From Takakia lepidozioides (lineage: Eukaryota > Streptophyta > Takakiopsida > Takakiales > Takakiaceae), in the NCBI GenBank assembly GCA_030704615.1, contig CM060733.1, positions 15,004,001-15,068,000 of the forward strand: a DNA stretch of 64,000 nucleotides, read 5' to 3'. How positions within the stretch are numbered: position 1 is the stretch's first letter; the number at the start of each line of letters is the position of its first letter. Positions 46,034 to 58,264 of this stretch are shown here, one piece after another. Made by a program: the position numbers and the translations under genes. Under the pieces are notes generated by a model, which was given only the letters and a program-made list of their open reading frames with translations, was not told where the DNA came from and ran no database searches.

Positions 46034-46259
46034 GACCAAAAGGCAGGAAACTAGTTCATGGCTTTTAGCATGCTTGCGGAGACGTAGTGTAGATGTAGTA
46101 TGTCATCCTTTATCATGGCTGGATTTTGTTGACTCTGTTCCAACACTTATTGTCTTGGATTCTATTCTGTTTTTTGAATGGTGAATCTTCAAGAATATTT
46201 GGATTTGCAGATTCACTTGGAATGTATGGGAATTGTAGAAGAATTGTATGGGAATGTAT

Positions 46260-47115
46260 GAATCACTTACACACCACTCTGTTAGTGGTATATGTAAGAA
46301 GAGTGGTTGTACTCCTCCAGATGTAGCCCCAATCACTTACATACCACTCTGGTAGTAATAATTCAAATACATGGTTCCTACTTGGTGGGACACACTGGAT
46401 GACTCAGTAAGTGGTTTTAGTATACAACCTAACCACTACATCAATACTGGTAAAATCACTCCGTGAGTGGTTTTAGCACACAACCTAACCACTACATTGA
46501 TACTGGTAGAACCACTCAGTAAGTGGTTTTAGCACACAATCAAACCACTACATCAATACTATTAGAACCACACAGTCAGTGATAATATACATTGTTTTTT
46601 TTCTCATTTCATGACTCACATAGTTGTTTGTGAAGTCATTGCATCAGCACATCCCTAAAATAGGGTACATACATTTGTAATATGGTCACGTGTCCAGTAA
46701 TGGACAACATAATCGTCTAATTGGATTCGGCCACGTGTCCGTGTGAATACGGACACGTGTCCGTCGATTGCTAAGTAAGATCGACGGATTTGCTGCATCC
46801 ACATCGCATACGGTGGAAGTGGTATGTTGTGAAGTGGTTGGTTTACCACCATGACACGTCAGACGTGGTTTGGCTTACCCCTGTGACACGTCATAAGTGG
46901 TTACTTTACCACTGTGACACGTAAGCGAACAGCTGGCTCGGAGGCAAGTGATCGTAACCACTGTCTTTAACCACTATGGACACGTCATGTTTTTAACCAC
47001 TGTTGAGTCAAGATCCACTAGGTCTAGACCACTCTGGGGCCAGAGTGGTTGGGTGTCTTTTCCCACTCAAAATGAGTGGTTACCAGAGTGGTTATTCCGC
47101 GTTTTTCTTCTAGTG
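46260..47115 (+). mobile_element. Right end of a second CACTA element
   Basis: The terminus 'ccgcgtttttcttctagtg' ends at 47115. The last 470 bases are an inverted match to the left end of the element at 15485. Further in, a unit of about 64 bases ('agtggttttagcacacaacc', 'taaccactacatcaatactgg') is repeated three times at 46400-46580, and 'accact/agtggt' words abound. No left terminus was found, so the left boundary is unknown; the OSB fragment and 103-bp array may lie within the element. Confidence 0.8.
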
Positions 47116-47127
47116 GTTGTTCATCTC

Positions 47128-47240
47128 ATGGACAGCTCTAGTGAACCTTGCCTGATTGTGTTCTCAAACTTTATCGATTTCATGAATTGTTCTGGCTCGA
47201 TGCTGCAGAATCCTGAAAATGCCATTTTCAAGCAATCTGG
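47128..47240 (+). other. Possible exon fragment of an unidentified gene
   Basis: Immediately right of the CACTA terminus, an open stretch reads MDSSSEPCLIVFSNFIDFM and QNPENAIFKQSG and ends before a good donor, GTAAGTAG. The family is not recognised, and no partner exon was identified on the far side of the element. A further weak frame lies at 47515-47766. Confidence 0.25.
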
Positions 47241-47813
47241 GGTAAGTAGCATAGCTTCACTCCTAAACCCTTCTTTCATACTGTCAGAAATGGAGATGGT
47301 GCAGAGGTGGATTTGCCTCTGCCCCTGTTAGTCTGTGCTCGTAAAATTCTTCCTCTCCCTTGGACATGTGACCTTGCAAACTGTTAAGTTCTGCTGACTA
47401 TAACAGCAGGGAAGACTGCAGTTCGTAGAGGCACTAATGGTGGTGGTGCATCATCCCCATCCATTGCTGTACACTATCTAGTTACACAAATACAATTAGA
47501 GATTCATCTCTATTGTGAAAGACGGCTTTGTAGATCTAAATTGTGATTTCAAAACCCAGTTGAGACAAATTTCATTAGTGGAGCCTGCAATACATCGTCC
47601 TCGCCATGGACAATTAGGTGAAAGCCATCTGTTATTGTACCTAAGAACCGAGCCCTCTGCTGAGATGCTAAAAAAATTAAAATTTTATGAAATAACAGTT
47701 GCTGAAATAACAATTGTTCAACATGAAAATGAAACCCACAAAAAATTGATGATGGGTTGTACCTGAATTCTCCTCCCAAGTTCTCCCAAATTTGATGATG
47801 GGTTATACTGTGT

Positions 47814-48537
47814 TGCGCACCTCACTTCGGTAAGCTCCCCTTCAAGTCATAGTTACTTGCTTTGATGCGCGCGCCTGACTCCCAACCTGGCCGCCCGGGC
47901 CAACTTGGAGCTTCGGCTGCTCACCGGGACATAACGGTCCCCCTTTGCTTCCCACTAAACCCTCCACCTATTTGGGACTAGGAGAATTCCCTTTGGTAGA
48001 TGGCAGTCCGGAACAGCTCCCCACTCTTTGGTCGCTTTCCGGCTCGCTCGCTTACTCACTAGTTTTTGGTCACCAACGGGCTTGCACCGTTCTCGGGGTC
48101 ACTACTCCCCTTATATATACTTCTGTAGCTGTCCGCGGGGGTTTCACAACCAGCCATGCCATTTTATGGCGAACCACCACGAAAACCCTCGACTCCGGTG
48201 ATGAGTCGCGGTGAGTCTTGGCCCACTCACCACGGCCCCTATGGACCGTGATGAGTCCCAAGACTCCCCACAACTCCCACCACGAGGTCTCCGCCCCCAT
48301 GGTGAGTCCTATGCCACCCCTACTAAGTCCCGCTAAGCTACCACCACCCCTTGTGGAGCCACCCCCACCGCAACCCGGTGTGCGGGGCTCTACCTAGTGA
48401 GCGCCTCCGCTTCCCTGAGTGCCTTGGGCACTCAAGGGTGCTTCAGCCCCCCATACCCATCGCTGCCGCTGCCCCCACCACAGGGGCAGCCCCTCATGTG
48501 TCCCGACCCCCCTGCCCTCAAGGCAAAGGGCCGCGAC
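47814..48537 (+). repeat. LTR-like dispersed repeat, copy B
   Basis: It is homologous over its whole length to 692-1412 and in the same orientation, with a TATA-like motif near 48112-48118. Homology stops abruptly after 'ggccgcgac' in both copies. No retrotransposon coding region follows; the next frames (48540-48850) have no known motif. Confidence 0.6.
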
Positions 48538-49055
48538 ATACTGCTACTGTAGATCAAGATTGATCTTCTACCCACATAGCAAGCTAAAATTTACCCGTCA
48601 ATCAGCTTGCATTGCATGCAACAAGCTTCCTTATGGATCGAAACTAGACAAACACATAGAAAAGGAATCCCACAAGCACACGATCACTCCTCCACTAGGC
48701 TCACAAGAAAGAAAACCTCAAAAGCACACAATCATCTCTACCACCAGACTTACAGGGAAGAAAACTTCAGAAACACATGATTTAGCCATCAGAATGCAAA
48801 CCTTCTTGCACAATCACCAAACAAACTTACAAAGCATAAGCTAATTCAAGATCCTGAGAGAATCACAACAACCTACAATCTGCGCGAACTTAGCCTATGC
48901 CATAGCTAGAATGCACATCGAATCCAAGGTTTTGCCGATCCTGTCCATTTTACGGGTAAGCGTAGTCCTCGCCTACATTAATGCCTTTTTTTTGTCATCT
49001 TCTCACAAAATTACAGTTCTTTATGTATTTACTTATATATATATATATATATATA

Positions 49056-49157
49056 TGACGCCTACCGAAGGAAGCGTAAATTGTGGTGTTTTCTTGAACC
49101 CACAACCACTTCCGAGGTTGTATGTGCCCATTACCACTGAGCTACTTCTTGGTTGTC
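49056..49157 (-). mobile_element. tRNA-derived SINE, copy 5
   Basis: On the minus strand: 'gacaaccaagaagtagctca', 'gtggtaatgggcacatac', 'ggttgtgggttcaag' (B-box), then 'ccttcggtaggcgtca' and a TA microsatellite tail at 49031-49055. The middle section of the longer copies is deleted. Confidence 0.75.
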
Positions 49158-49359
49158 ATTTTTATATGTAATATCTCATCAGACGTGCCAAACTTTGTGC
49201 TCCAACAACCAAGCCAGAGCACCATCATTGACATCTTTTTTCTAAAGAAATACCCAATAAAACTTAGAGAAAAAGAAAGAAAAAAGAAAGGGGCAGAGGA
49301 CGGAGGACGGAGGTCTCTAGTCTCTACCCCTATCTGGTTTTAATTTAATTTAATTTAGA

Positions 49360-50167
49360 TTAACCCTTAATTTCCCAAGCGACCTGAATCGGGTCACTCT
49401 GAATTTCCACTTCCACCTAATTTCAGCGGATCTCCTCTGATAAACCCACTCCTGAAGCTTTTATGACAAAGGACTTATCTCGAATATGATGCAAATTTTT
49501 TTTTGAGAAAAAACAAAAGCTACCACCTACGGATAATACCTAAGGTAATTATGTCACATTTTGGCCTTGTAAAGGGCTTGTTGACGGCTCACGTGGAGGG
49601 TAACCAGGCCCAAATTGTAAAATTAATAAATTTAGTAAAAATGAAAAAATTGTAAAAACCACTTCACGGAGTGTGAGCATTATATACACACATCCACCAT
49701 TGGGTTTTAGAAATTTTGTAGCAAGAAAATACTTCATTTGGCACATTTTTCCTTGTCAATTTTTAGATTTTAACCCCTATGTAATTACATACCAAGCAAC
49801 CATAGGTGAAAAAATCAGTTGGACCTGCAATTTAGAGGGGCTGTAGCCATTCCACTGTGGATTTGGAAATGGTGGGTCTTGAGGCAAGCAAATTTGGATA
49901 AAGCCAGGTGTTGATTTGGTCAAACCTATTTTTTTCCCACTTCTCTTTTGAGGCCTGAAATTTGAGGTTCGGGCCAATGTTATAATCTCACAATTCCCAC
50001 GGTGGAATTGGCTCATTTTTTGATATGTTGTGCATAAATGAGCTAGGCCCACATCTAATAGGGCTGAATCTATGGATGATTTTTGGTAGGTTTCTGAGGG
50101 CAATTTACTGCCGCTGGGTACCCAAAATTTAAAAACTCCAAAAAGGGCTTGGGAAATTAAGGGTTAA
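49360..50167. mobile_element. Foldback element with perfect 21-bp terminal inverted repeats
   Basis: The sequence TTAACCCTTAATTTCCCAAGC at 49360-49380 is repeated exactly, inverted, at 50147-50167. The 808-base interval has no recognisable coding sequence and inner homology does not extend. TA lies at both edges of the ACCC...GGGT core, which would suit a 2-base TA target duplication, but a 3-base TTA/TAA reading is also possible, so the superfamily is not assigned. Confidence 0.6.
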
Positions 50168-50437
50168 GTAAAAAGTAAAAAGTAAACAAGCCCAGGTCCT
50201 TAAAAATTTAGTAGATGTTTCTGCGACATTCTCAGGGCCACGTCACCATCCAAATACCGAAATTAAAATGAACAATTCTCGGACGGACGTGAATTGGATT
50301 ACACCCGATCGTTAGAACGCTTCTCTGTCTGCTTGGACCCTCGTCACAGGAATCGTCGCGAGGAGAACGAATTGTGAACGAGAAACTGTGCATGGGTAGG
50401 ACTGCAGCTGAAGCCTGCTTGTGGAGAAGCTCCCGCT

Positions 50438-53400
50438 ATGGCAGCCAAGCGAGCAGGCTTGGGAATGGAGGCAGTGGTGGGCTGCTTGGCAGCCAAGGAT
50501 TGCCGAGAGTACAAGGTCAGCAACAGGCTGCAGGAAGGCAGGCGTCCTCTCTATGCCATCTGCTTCAATCTTATAGACTCCCGATTCCATTCTGTGTTTG
50601 CATCGGCTGGTGGCTATCGGGTAGCTCTCTTTCTCTCTCTCTGTCTGGCTCTCTCTTCTGTAGTGATTTATTAGAGAAATTGAATTGATGGAGTACGAAA
50701 GTCTAATAATTAGATCATGGTTTGATGGATTGTGGGGAGTTGACTAGTCTGGTGATCGTCTGAACTGACGTGCAAAGGGGGAAGTTGAAGGGTAAAATGT
50801 AAAATCCTGTATAGTGTAGGAATACCTCCGGGTGTGGTGTGGGTTAAGCTTGTTTTGCTAACAAAAAGTTGGGAAGACCTATTTGTTCAAAAGTTTGATT
50901 GGCCAAAAGCCAATGCCATTGGCTAATTTGATGCTGCATCCGACATTAATCATTATTGGACGTAATATACTTTCCCATAGTGATTGATCTGTTCTTGATT
51001 ATGTCTGAGGCTGCAGGTGACTGTTTACCAGTGCATGTCGGAGGGAGGTGCGGTGGCAGTTCTGCAAGCTTATGTTGACGAAGATGTGTGGACACTTCAG
51101 CCACAACTTGGTCTTGAAATTTTTTTATGCCTAAACTAAGGATCATACAAGGTGGTAGGTACAAAAGTACTGCTGTACCCAAGAATAGGTGTCAGGTGTT
51201 GGGGGTTCAGACAGGATTCTAAATACGGTGTTAAGCATGACTACTCAACGAAAATAGATTGGCGGATCAAACCCATAGTGTTTTTTTTAAGCGTGTCAAG
51301 TTCCTTCTTTGAGAAGGCATTCCAGCTATTGAAAGATAAATTTCAAAGAAAGGTTTTCCCACATGATTATTGAGAGGATGGGCCGACTTAGAAAGGGTTG
51401 ATCGGGCTGGAGGATGACAAATTTTATGGTGTTTCAGTAGGGGGCAAAGTAATCAATCTAGACCAAGGTTTTTAAAGATGATTGCTTCACGATCGGAACT
51501 CTGCTATTTTATTCTGAATCCTGAATTCTTGAGTTAAAATTGTGATTGTGGTCTAGTATTCTCCCAATATTCCTGAACAGTGCATTCAAGAACTTTTGTA
51601 GTCGCATTATTGATCTGGATTTATTGTGAGTGGGGCTCAGAAGTGTCTGCTGAAGTCTTTTGGTAATTCCATTCAGATTTGAAAGAAAATGCTGAAAAAG
51701 GTCACATATTGTTCTCAAGCCGATTAGACTGCTGGAGAGCCTCAAAAGCAAGACATGCAGAGGAGAGGAGGGGTATTTTGTGGCTGATGAAATGCTTGTG
51801 AGTATGTTAAGTATAAGGTTCCACAGCCATGGTGTGCAGAAAGAGGAGGAGTTCTTCACTGTTAGCTGGGCAGTTGGTGACAAGGGCGCACCATTACTGG
51901 CAGTTAGTGGGAGAAATGGTGTGATACGTATTATTGATTGCGGTGCAGACAAGCTCCTTAAGGTCAGATCTGTTGCTCAGAGAGAGAATGTCTCGAGAGA
52001 GAGATTAATTGGCCTTTCGTGTGGCTGCAATCTTGCTTGATGCTGCCTACATTATTTCAATGGTGACATGTCGATTTTCAGTGCTCTATGAGCCACATTG
52101 CTTGCATGCACCCATTGACAATCCAGGTGCTCTGATGGATATCTTGCTCACAGCCAATATCCTGGGTATCAACCAAGGAAGACATAAAGCTGAGGTTTTT
52201 CCCCTCCTCTGTGCATGGTTTCAAAAGTTTGCGGTGTGTGGGCCAGAGCTTTGTTGGGCATGGAGATTCTGTGAATGAACTACGCACGCAGGCGTTGAAC
52301 CCCTGCCTCGTTGCGTCTGCAAGCAAGGTACAGCATCTTCACTTGGTAGGGTTTGACAGAAGGGCAGGTGGATTTGTTGGGAGAAAGTACATGGAGTGTT
52401 CATTTTGTGAAGTAGCAGCATGCCTGACACCTATTGGGTCCTTCTTTTGTTCATGCCTGACACATATTGGGTCCTTTTGTCCCTCTGAAACCAATTTTTA
52501 GACCAATATTTTGAATATATTAGCTGCCATTCTAGGTCAGAATGTCTGATAGCATCATTCGCAACAGAGTTGGATCATATAGAACAAGTGTGTACCACTT
52601 AAAAATGTAGAGAGCATTGTTGGAAGTAGCTAACATATCTTTCTTGCATGGCTCAGGATGAATCGGTAAGACTCTGGAATGTAAATAGAGGTGTGTGCAT
52701 CCTCATCTTTGCTGGAGCTGGTGGCCACCGGAATGAAGTCCTCAGTGTGGTCAGTTTCTCTTATGAAACTTTTAGCTGACTACACTGCAACTCAATCTGC
52801 CCATTGTTAGGCCTGGATGAAAGCCTCTTAATGGAGGTATTTGCATTCCTGGATCCAGCTGTGTAGCCTCTGTTTATTTGGCATGGGACTTGGCAGGACT
52901 TCCATCCCTCAGACATCCTTCAGATCTGCAGCTGCGGGATGGACAACACTATCAAGATCTGGTCACTAAAAGGTATTTTGTGTGTATGTGTGTGTGAGAG
53001 AGTTTATGGGACAAAAATGCCTGACAGACAAAAATGTGCCGATGGCACTGAGCTTACCACAGTTTTGCTATGAGGCCTCATTCTGAGTTGGTTGGTGCAG
53101 AGAAAAGATGTTTGCCGTAGCCTTGTGGCTTTGGATGGTGCAGAGAGACAAGAAGAAAGAGAAAATGCACTGCATGCTATAGCCATGTGTCCATAGTCTC
53201 TGCCCCTGCTTTGAATGGGAGAAGGCATGTTGGAGTAGAGTAGAAAGGGCGCAATCTCGTTTCGAAGGGCTCAATCAAGTAGTGGAACTCCCCTTTTCAA
53301 TAATGCTGATTCGGGCCTTTAAGATTGCCCATACAAGCTCAGACCTGAGGAGGGCCTCACTCACATGGAAGACTTTGCCAAAAGTGTCTGTTTGCTGAAA

Positions 53401-56400
53401 AATCTATTTGTGAGTGTGGAATTCGGTGTTGAAAGCTGTGCAGATTTTTGGAGCTACATAGAAATGTCATTCACGTGGGCAGACTTACCCTCCAAGTTTC
53501 CCACAAAATATGTCCAGTTTCCGGTAAAAACATTTGGATTATATTCTGAGGCCTTGGACTCTAGTGTGTATGCCCCAGCTATCTGTATGGAGAGAGGCAC
53601 AGAAAATGCACTCAGATGGTCCTTGCACAAGTTCTTTTGCCGCTGACTTTGGGGTGCTTAACCTCCTCCAATAGGATGAAAGTGTCTCTTGCACATTGCC
53701 ACCAGCATCTAAAGTAGATATTTTATTCAGTTGGTCTCAAATATGAGAGAATGTACTCATAAGATGTTGTTTGCCGTAGCCTTGTGGCCATAGATACCAC
53801 GCCCAGTTTGGGCAGAACAAACAAACAAGAGAGAGAGAGAGAAATGAAATGAGATGAGAGAGAGATTGTACTCATAAGACGTTGTTTGCCGTAGCCTTGT
53901 GGCCATTGACCCCGCGCCCACTTTGAGCGGGAACAAAAGGGACAGAACCTACCTCTGTCAGGGGCTGACGTTGGTAGTAAGACTTACCTCCATATAAAGA
54001 ATTAATCCGGGTTTTCCAGATATCCTCTAGAAATCCCTTCACACAAGCATCAATCTGCTGTGTGTGATTTGCCCAAAAACTAGGCCTCAGGAGGGCCTGG
54101 GCTTTTGGCTCAGCCTCGAGACTTTCAAAGTTGGTAAACAGGGGTACAGGCACAATTCCCTTAATAGATTTGAAGAGAGCGTCTCTTTGGTGAGAGAATC
54201 CCGGACAGTGTATCAGAAAATGAATACTGTCTTCAGATTGCCCACACAACGGGCAATTGCACTCTCCCTTTCCTCTCTGCTTCTGTTTGCTGTTCAAAGG
54301 TAGGCAGTGCCGAGAGTGGGTAGACCCTTGAGGTCATCCAAGATGTCCTCCCCCATGTCACAGACTGGAAACAAGTTCAGGGAAGTTTTCTGCCTAACTT
54401 CATTTTCATCAGACAATCTCATGGCAACAGACATGGCTGAGGACACTACAGCCTCTAAGTCAGATTCATCCAGCAGGGTCAAGACTTGCGGATCCAGGTC
54501 CAGGTCCTTGAGGATCTCTTCTACTCTCTTCTGCCAGGACTTAGCCTGTTTGACAGGGCGGTCCTGTTTCCAAGATATAGAGTCGATTAACTTAGGATAT
54601 CTGGTGTTGGGCATATGTTGCAGCTGACCCCACCATCTGACCTTGAACTCATCTCGTCGGGAGCTTAAGGACGGAATGCCAAACTCACCCCGAACAGCCA
54701 CATTGGCTGTTTTGGAGCATGCTGACATACACTCCCTAAGCACCCCCACTTGAATGGATTCTAGAGACTTAGCCTGGTTGGAGTTATCAACCCATATAGC
54801 AGATCCGTACTCCAAGGCAGGTCTAATAACGCGACAAAGCATGGTTTTCTTAACCTCAGAGTTGACCCCTCTGCAGTGGAAAAATTTAGTGAGCCCCAGA
54901 GCTTTGCCCTTGCCAGTTTGAACAACTTTCCGGATATGTGCATCCCAATTACAATTGGAGGAGAACTCAACGCCCAGGTAAGTGTAGGAAGGGAGGACCG
55001 GGATCTCTTGGCTACCCCACTGCTACTTAAGATCACTTCCTCTCTCTCCTCTGTCGTTGAATGCTACCACTGCACATTTGCTGACATTAGCCTCTAGCCC
55101 CCAAAGATCAAAGTATCTCTTCGCGCAATCAATCAACTCCTGGAGATTGGTTGGAGTCTCCCCTATGCCTGCGAAGTCATCCGCAAACATAAGGGCTGGT
55201 ATGGTGGTATCACCCACCCTTAACCCAAATCCCTCACTTTCCACATCCTCGAGGAGTTGATTGATGAAAACATTGAAGAGCAGAGGGGAGAGAGTACATC
55301 CTTGAGCTACACCTTGGTCTATGTCAAAGAAGTTGGACTTCTGTCCGTTAACAGTGACACAGCTTTTGGTGTGAGCATACAAGATGAGAGAGAGAGAGAG
55401 AGAGAGAGTACTCGTAAGATGTTGGCCTTGTGGCCATAGACCATGTACCCAGTTTGGGCAGAACAAAAGGGAACAGACACTTGTGAAGGGCTCACTCCAG
55501 TAGTAAGACTTACAGTGATATAGATAGAAAGCCTTTCATAGAAGCATCAATCTGCTGTGTGTGATCTGTTAGACCCCAACAGGGCCAGGGCTTTAGGCTC
55601 AGCCTTGAGATTTGGTGAACAGAGGTGCCTGGACTATGTTCTTAATCGGCCTGAAGAGGATCACTGTCTGATGAGGATACCCTGTACATTGTATCAGAAA
55701 ATGGATAGTCTTCAGGATGCCCGCACATTGGGCACAATGTACTCATGAGACGTTGTTTGCCGTAGCCTTGTGGCCTTAGTTTGTGACTAGAGAGAGAGAG
55801 AGAGAGAGATAGCACTGAGACGAAAATATCTTGTGGGAATGGGAGGCAAGGTCTTCAACGCCTTGGTGCATAGCAACTATGTTGATTGCGCACGGTGGCT
55901 TGGGGATTTCATCCTCTCGAAGGTACACCAAGCTTCTATTAACTTGAGTTGGATTGTTCAAGCTGTCCCTTGATTTGTATACTTGTCCTTTTGCCATTAA
56001 GTAGAGATGAGTAGCATCTGAGGAAAAATACCATCCTACATGTATCCAACGATGCAAGCAGTTCTGAGATTTGACGACTTCAACACCGTGGTGTCTAGTG
56101 ATGGTTATGGGGCAGGCTCCCAGCCTAGCAGTAAAGGCTTTGGAGGTATTTAGTCTTTGATAAAGGATTTGAATTTGAGAACAATGAATTGTCCTACTGT
56201 GGTCTCCCTCACTTGTTGTGTGGGTGATGCAGAGTGTGGATAATGAAATAGTATTGTGGGAGCCACAGTACCAAACTGGAACTACAACAAATGACGTGCG
56301 TTTCTTTTGGCCAAGAAAGAGAGAAAGACAGGAGAAACTTGATAATGTCCATGAGGGAAAATATTGTAAAGGAGGGTCTGGGTGTTGCCAAATCTTTTCT

Positions 56401-57485
56401 TTTTTGCTCTGAACTGCGATTCTTTTAGAGACTTATGTGTGACAGGCTCTGCTTTTGGGATCGATTAAGTTGAACTTATTTGGCTGTTGTCATGCTACTT
56501 CCTTACAAGGGCAAGTATCAAAATTCTTGTAGTAGTCCTATCCTATTCTCATGGACCATGGTCTGATTCTTTGGTGGGGGCGGGAGATGGGTTTTCTGAA
56601 CAGGGCAAAGTAGATATACTGCAGAAGTACCCAGTGCCTGATTGTGACATCTGGTTCATCAAGTTCTCCTGTGATTTTCACTTCAACACTCTCACAATTG
56701 GTAAGGTCACCGCTAAACCTCAATAGACAAAATGTACTCATATAATGTTGTTTGCCTTGTGGCCTAAACCTCAATAGAAAAGGAAAGGAAGGAAGGTCAG
56801 TTGAACATCCAGAAGTTTGTCTTGGCCAGCAGTTTTTCTCCGACGTCTAAGTTAGGCAGTGCAGCTACACTGTATGTGTGTGTTATCAGGACATTTAGGC
56901 TCGTGTTGAGTCTCTGCTACACATTCAAACCCAGTCAAGGGTAAAGTGTGACGATGATGACAAGTCTACAGGAAGCCCAGTCGGAATCCAATCCTCACAC
57001 ATGTTCTCGTGTTGAACAGGAAACAGGGAAGGCCGGGTGTTAGTGTGGGAGGCGCAATCCAGCCCTCCCAAGTTGCTTGCCAAGTATGTCTCATTTTCAT
57101 GCACCTCCCAAGATGAGGAAAACAGCTTGTGGTGTGTGGACTATGTTATTTAACGAATGAAAGCACTTGATTGGCAGGTTGTCACATTCACAATGCAAGT
57201 CACCGATTCGGCAAACAGCCACCTCATTCGATGGCAGGTGGGTTGGAGGATCTCACTTTTGTGAAGGCTTTGCTCTATAGCTCAAGTGATTCAGATTATA
57301 TCCTTACGAGGGGACACTTACTCAATGCAACTGTCTAAACAAGCACCTGCCATGCCATCTTGCAACAAATTGTAGTCTATTGTCCCTCAAGTAATGGAGC
57401 TCTCTACTTTCACCCTGATCTGTGCAGCACTATCCTGTGTTGCTGTGAGGATGGCTGCATCTGGCGGTGGGATGCAGTATCTTGA
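50438..57485 (+). CDS. FIE: FIE, Polycomb PRC2 WD40 subunit (EED/ESC orthologue)
   Basis: FIE is the WD40 scaffold of the Polycomb Repressive Complex 2, which trimethylates histone H3 Lys27. Thirteen exons: 50438-50620, 51017-51085, 51840-51962, 52247-52327, 52657-52749, 52897-52972, 53444-53523, 55851-55922, 56233-56295, 56604-56700, 57020-57083, 57178-57237, 57428-57485. All joins keep the frame and give 372 residues, against about 369 in Arabidopsis. Family blocks in order include EYKVSNRLQEGRRPLYAICF, EEFFTVSWAVG, SFVGHGDSVNELRTQAL, DESVRLWNV, FAGAGGHRNEVLSVDFHPSD, SCGMDNTIKIWSL, SFTWADLPSKFPTKYVQFPV, NYVDCARWLGDFILSKSVDN, CDIWFIKFSCDFH, KSPIRQTATSFDGS and CEDGCIWRWDAVS before the stop. 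Intron 7 (2.3 kb) holds an antisense LINE. The gene looks fully functional. Confidence 0.96.
53757..53850 (+). repeat. LINE-tail repeat with GA run (FIE intron 7)
   Basis: 'actcataagatgttgtttgc', 'cgtagccttgtggccatag', 'cccagtttgggcagaacaaa' followed by a GA microsatellite. A shorter piece lies at 53085-53113 in intron 6. The same cassette terminates the neighbouring LINE. Confidence 0.75.
53872..55466 (-). pseudogene. 5'-truncated LINE with reverse transcriptase remnant
   Basis: The minus strand encodes the C-terminal two-thirds of a non-LTR reverse transcriptase. It shows GVAQGCTLSPLLFNVFINQL, then the catalytic FADD in IPALMFADDFAGIG, the thumb-like YTYLGVEFSSNCNWDAHIRK, VIRPALEYGSAIWVDNSNQA, and near the end a zinc-knuckle-like CNCPLCGQSEDSIHFLIHC. 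A TAG stop interrupts after the RT core near 55024-55026, and a one-base shift occurs near 54295. The 5' end, endonuclease and first RT motifs are gone. Its 3' end (53872-53940) is the short cassette also dispersed as separate repeats. It lies antisense in FIE intron 7 without touching splice sites. Confidence 0.9.
55408..55810 (+). repeat. Two LINE-tail repeats with GA runs
   Basis: One copy is at 55408-55470, at the truncated 5' edge of the LINE and next to a GA run at 55386-55408. Another is at 55738-55778, followed by a GA run at 55791-55809. Between them, 55470-55737 resembles the LINE 3' region 53940-54300 in scrambled, degenerate form, so it is probably an older LINE scrap. Confidence 0.6.
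56733..56765 (+). repeat. Short LINE-tail repeat (FIE intron 10)
   Basis: 'actcatataatgttgtttgcc' and 'ttgtggcc' match the start of the cassette; the rest is missing. It lies just downstream of FIE exon 10. Confidence 0.6.
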
Positions 57486-58264
57486 CCTGAGTGGCAGTGT
57501 CACTAAGCTACATCCTGAACTATTTGCAATGGTTGTTGCTGGAGCTGGACAACAATAGAGACCAAATAGTCATATCAAGACCACTATGATGTAAAAGGAG
57601 GAGTGAGGAGATGATTCCATCTGAAACAGGTGCCTAAAGTGGGGTCCACAAAGCACCTTGCAAGTATGTGGATGAAAGTTGAGAGACATCCCAGTTTTTG
57701 GGGGCCATCAACACTGAAAGGACTTTTGATTAGACTATCACCATCCAGGGTGAGGCTCATCTGGTCATGTAACTGTAGGCTTTGTCTTCAAGGGTGGTTA
57801 CTAAATGATAATTGGCAATGAATTTACTGTCTGTTTATAACAGCCCATTCACCTGACAGATTCTTTGGATTAAGCTGGAAGGTGAGTTCATATGGAAAGA
57901 CTGGGAAAGTATCTGGTCTTGCCCAATTCAGCTCTTGAGAGAGAATCTACTCAACAAGTCGAGCATGCCTTCTGATAATGACTGCACTAAACTATACCTT
58001 AAAAGATAGGCAAAAGTAGCAGCAAACTACTAGATCAGAAGAGGTACAAACTACTATACAGAAATGGGGGAAAAACTAAGATTTTTGGAGTACCATTGGA
58101 AGGAGCATGCTCATATTGAGCAAAGTATACATGGCAAATGTTTCTGTACTGAAATTGCAACACTACAGAAGATACTTGGAAAGGGCATGTTCATGAAGAA
58201 GTTGAACAAGAATGGGTGTACATTGAAAAGCTCAAAGGCTTTGCTGTGTTGAATTTGCTAATTC
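57486..58264. other. Intergenic region between FIE and the converging glycosyltransferase gene
   Basis: This should contain the 3' untranslated regions of the plus-strand FIE gene and the minus-strand glycosyltransferase gene. No frame with a known motif is seen. Confidence 0.5.

Noticed and set aside
47515-47766. A short plus-strand gene next to the CACTA end
   Set aside because: No recognisable motif or convincing splice connection to the exon-like piece at 47128-47240.
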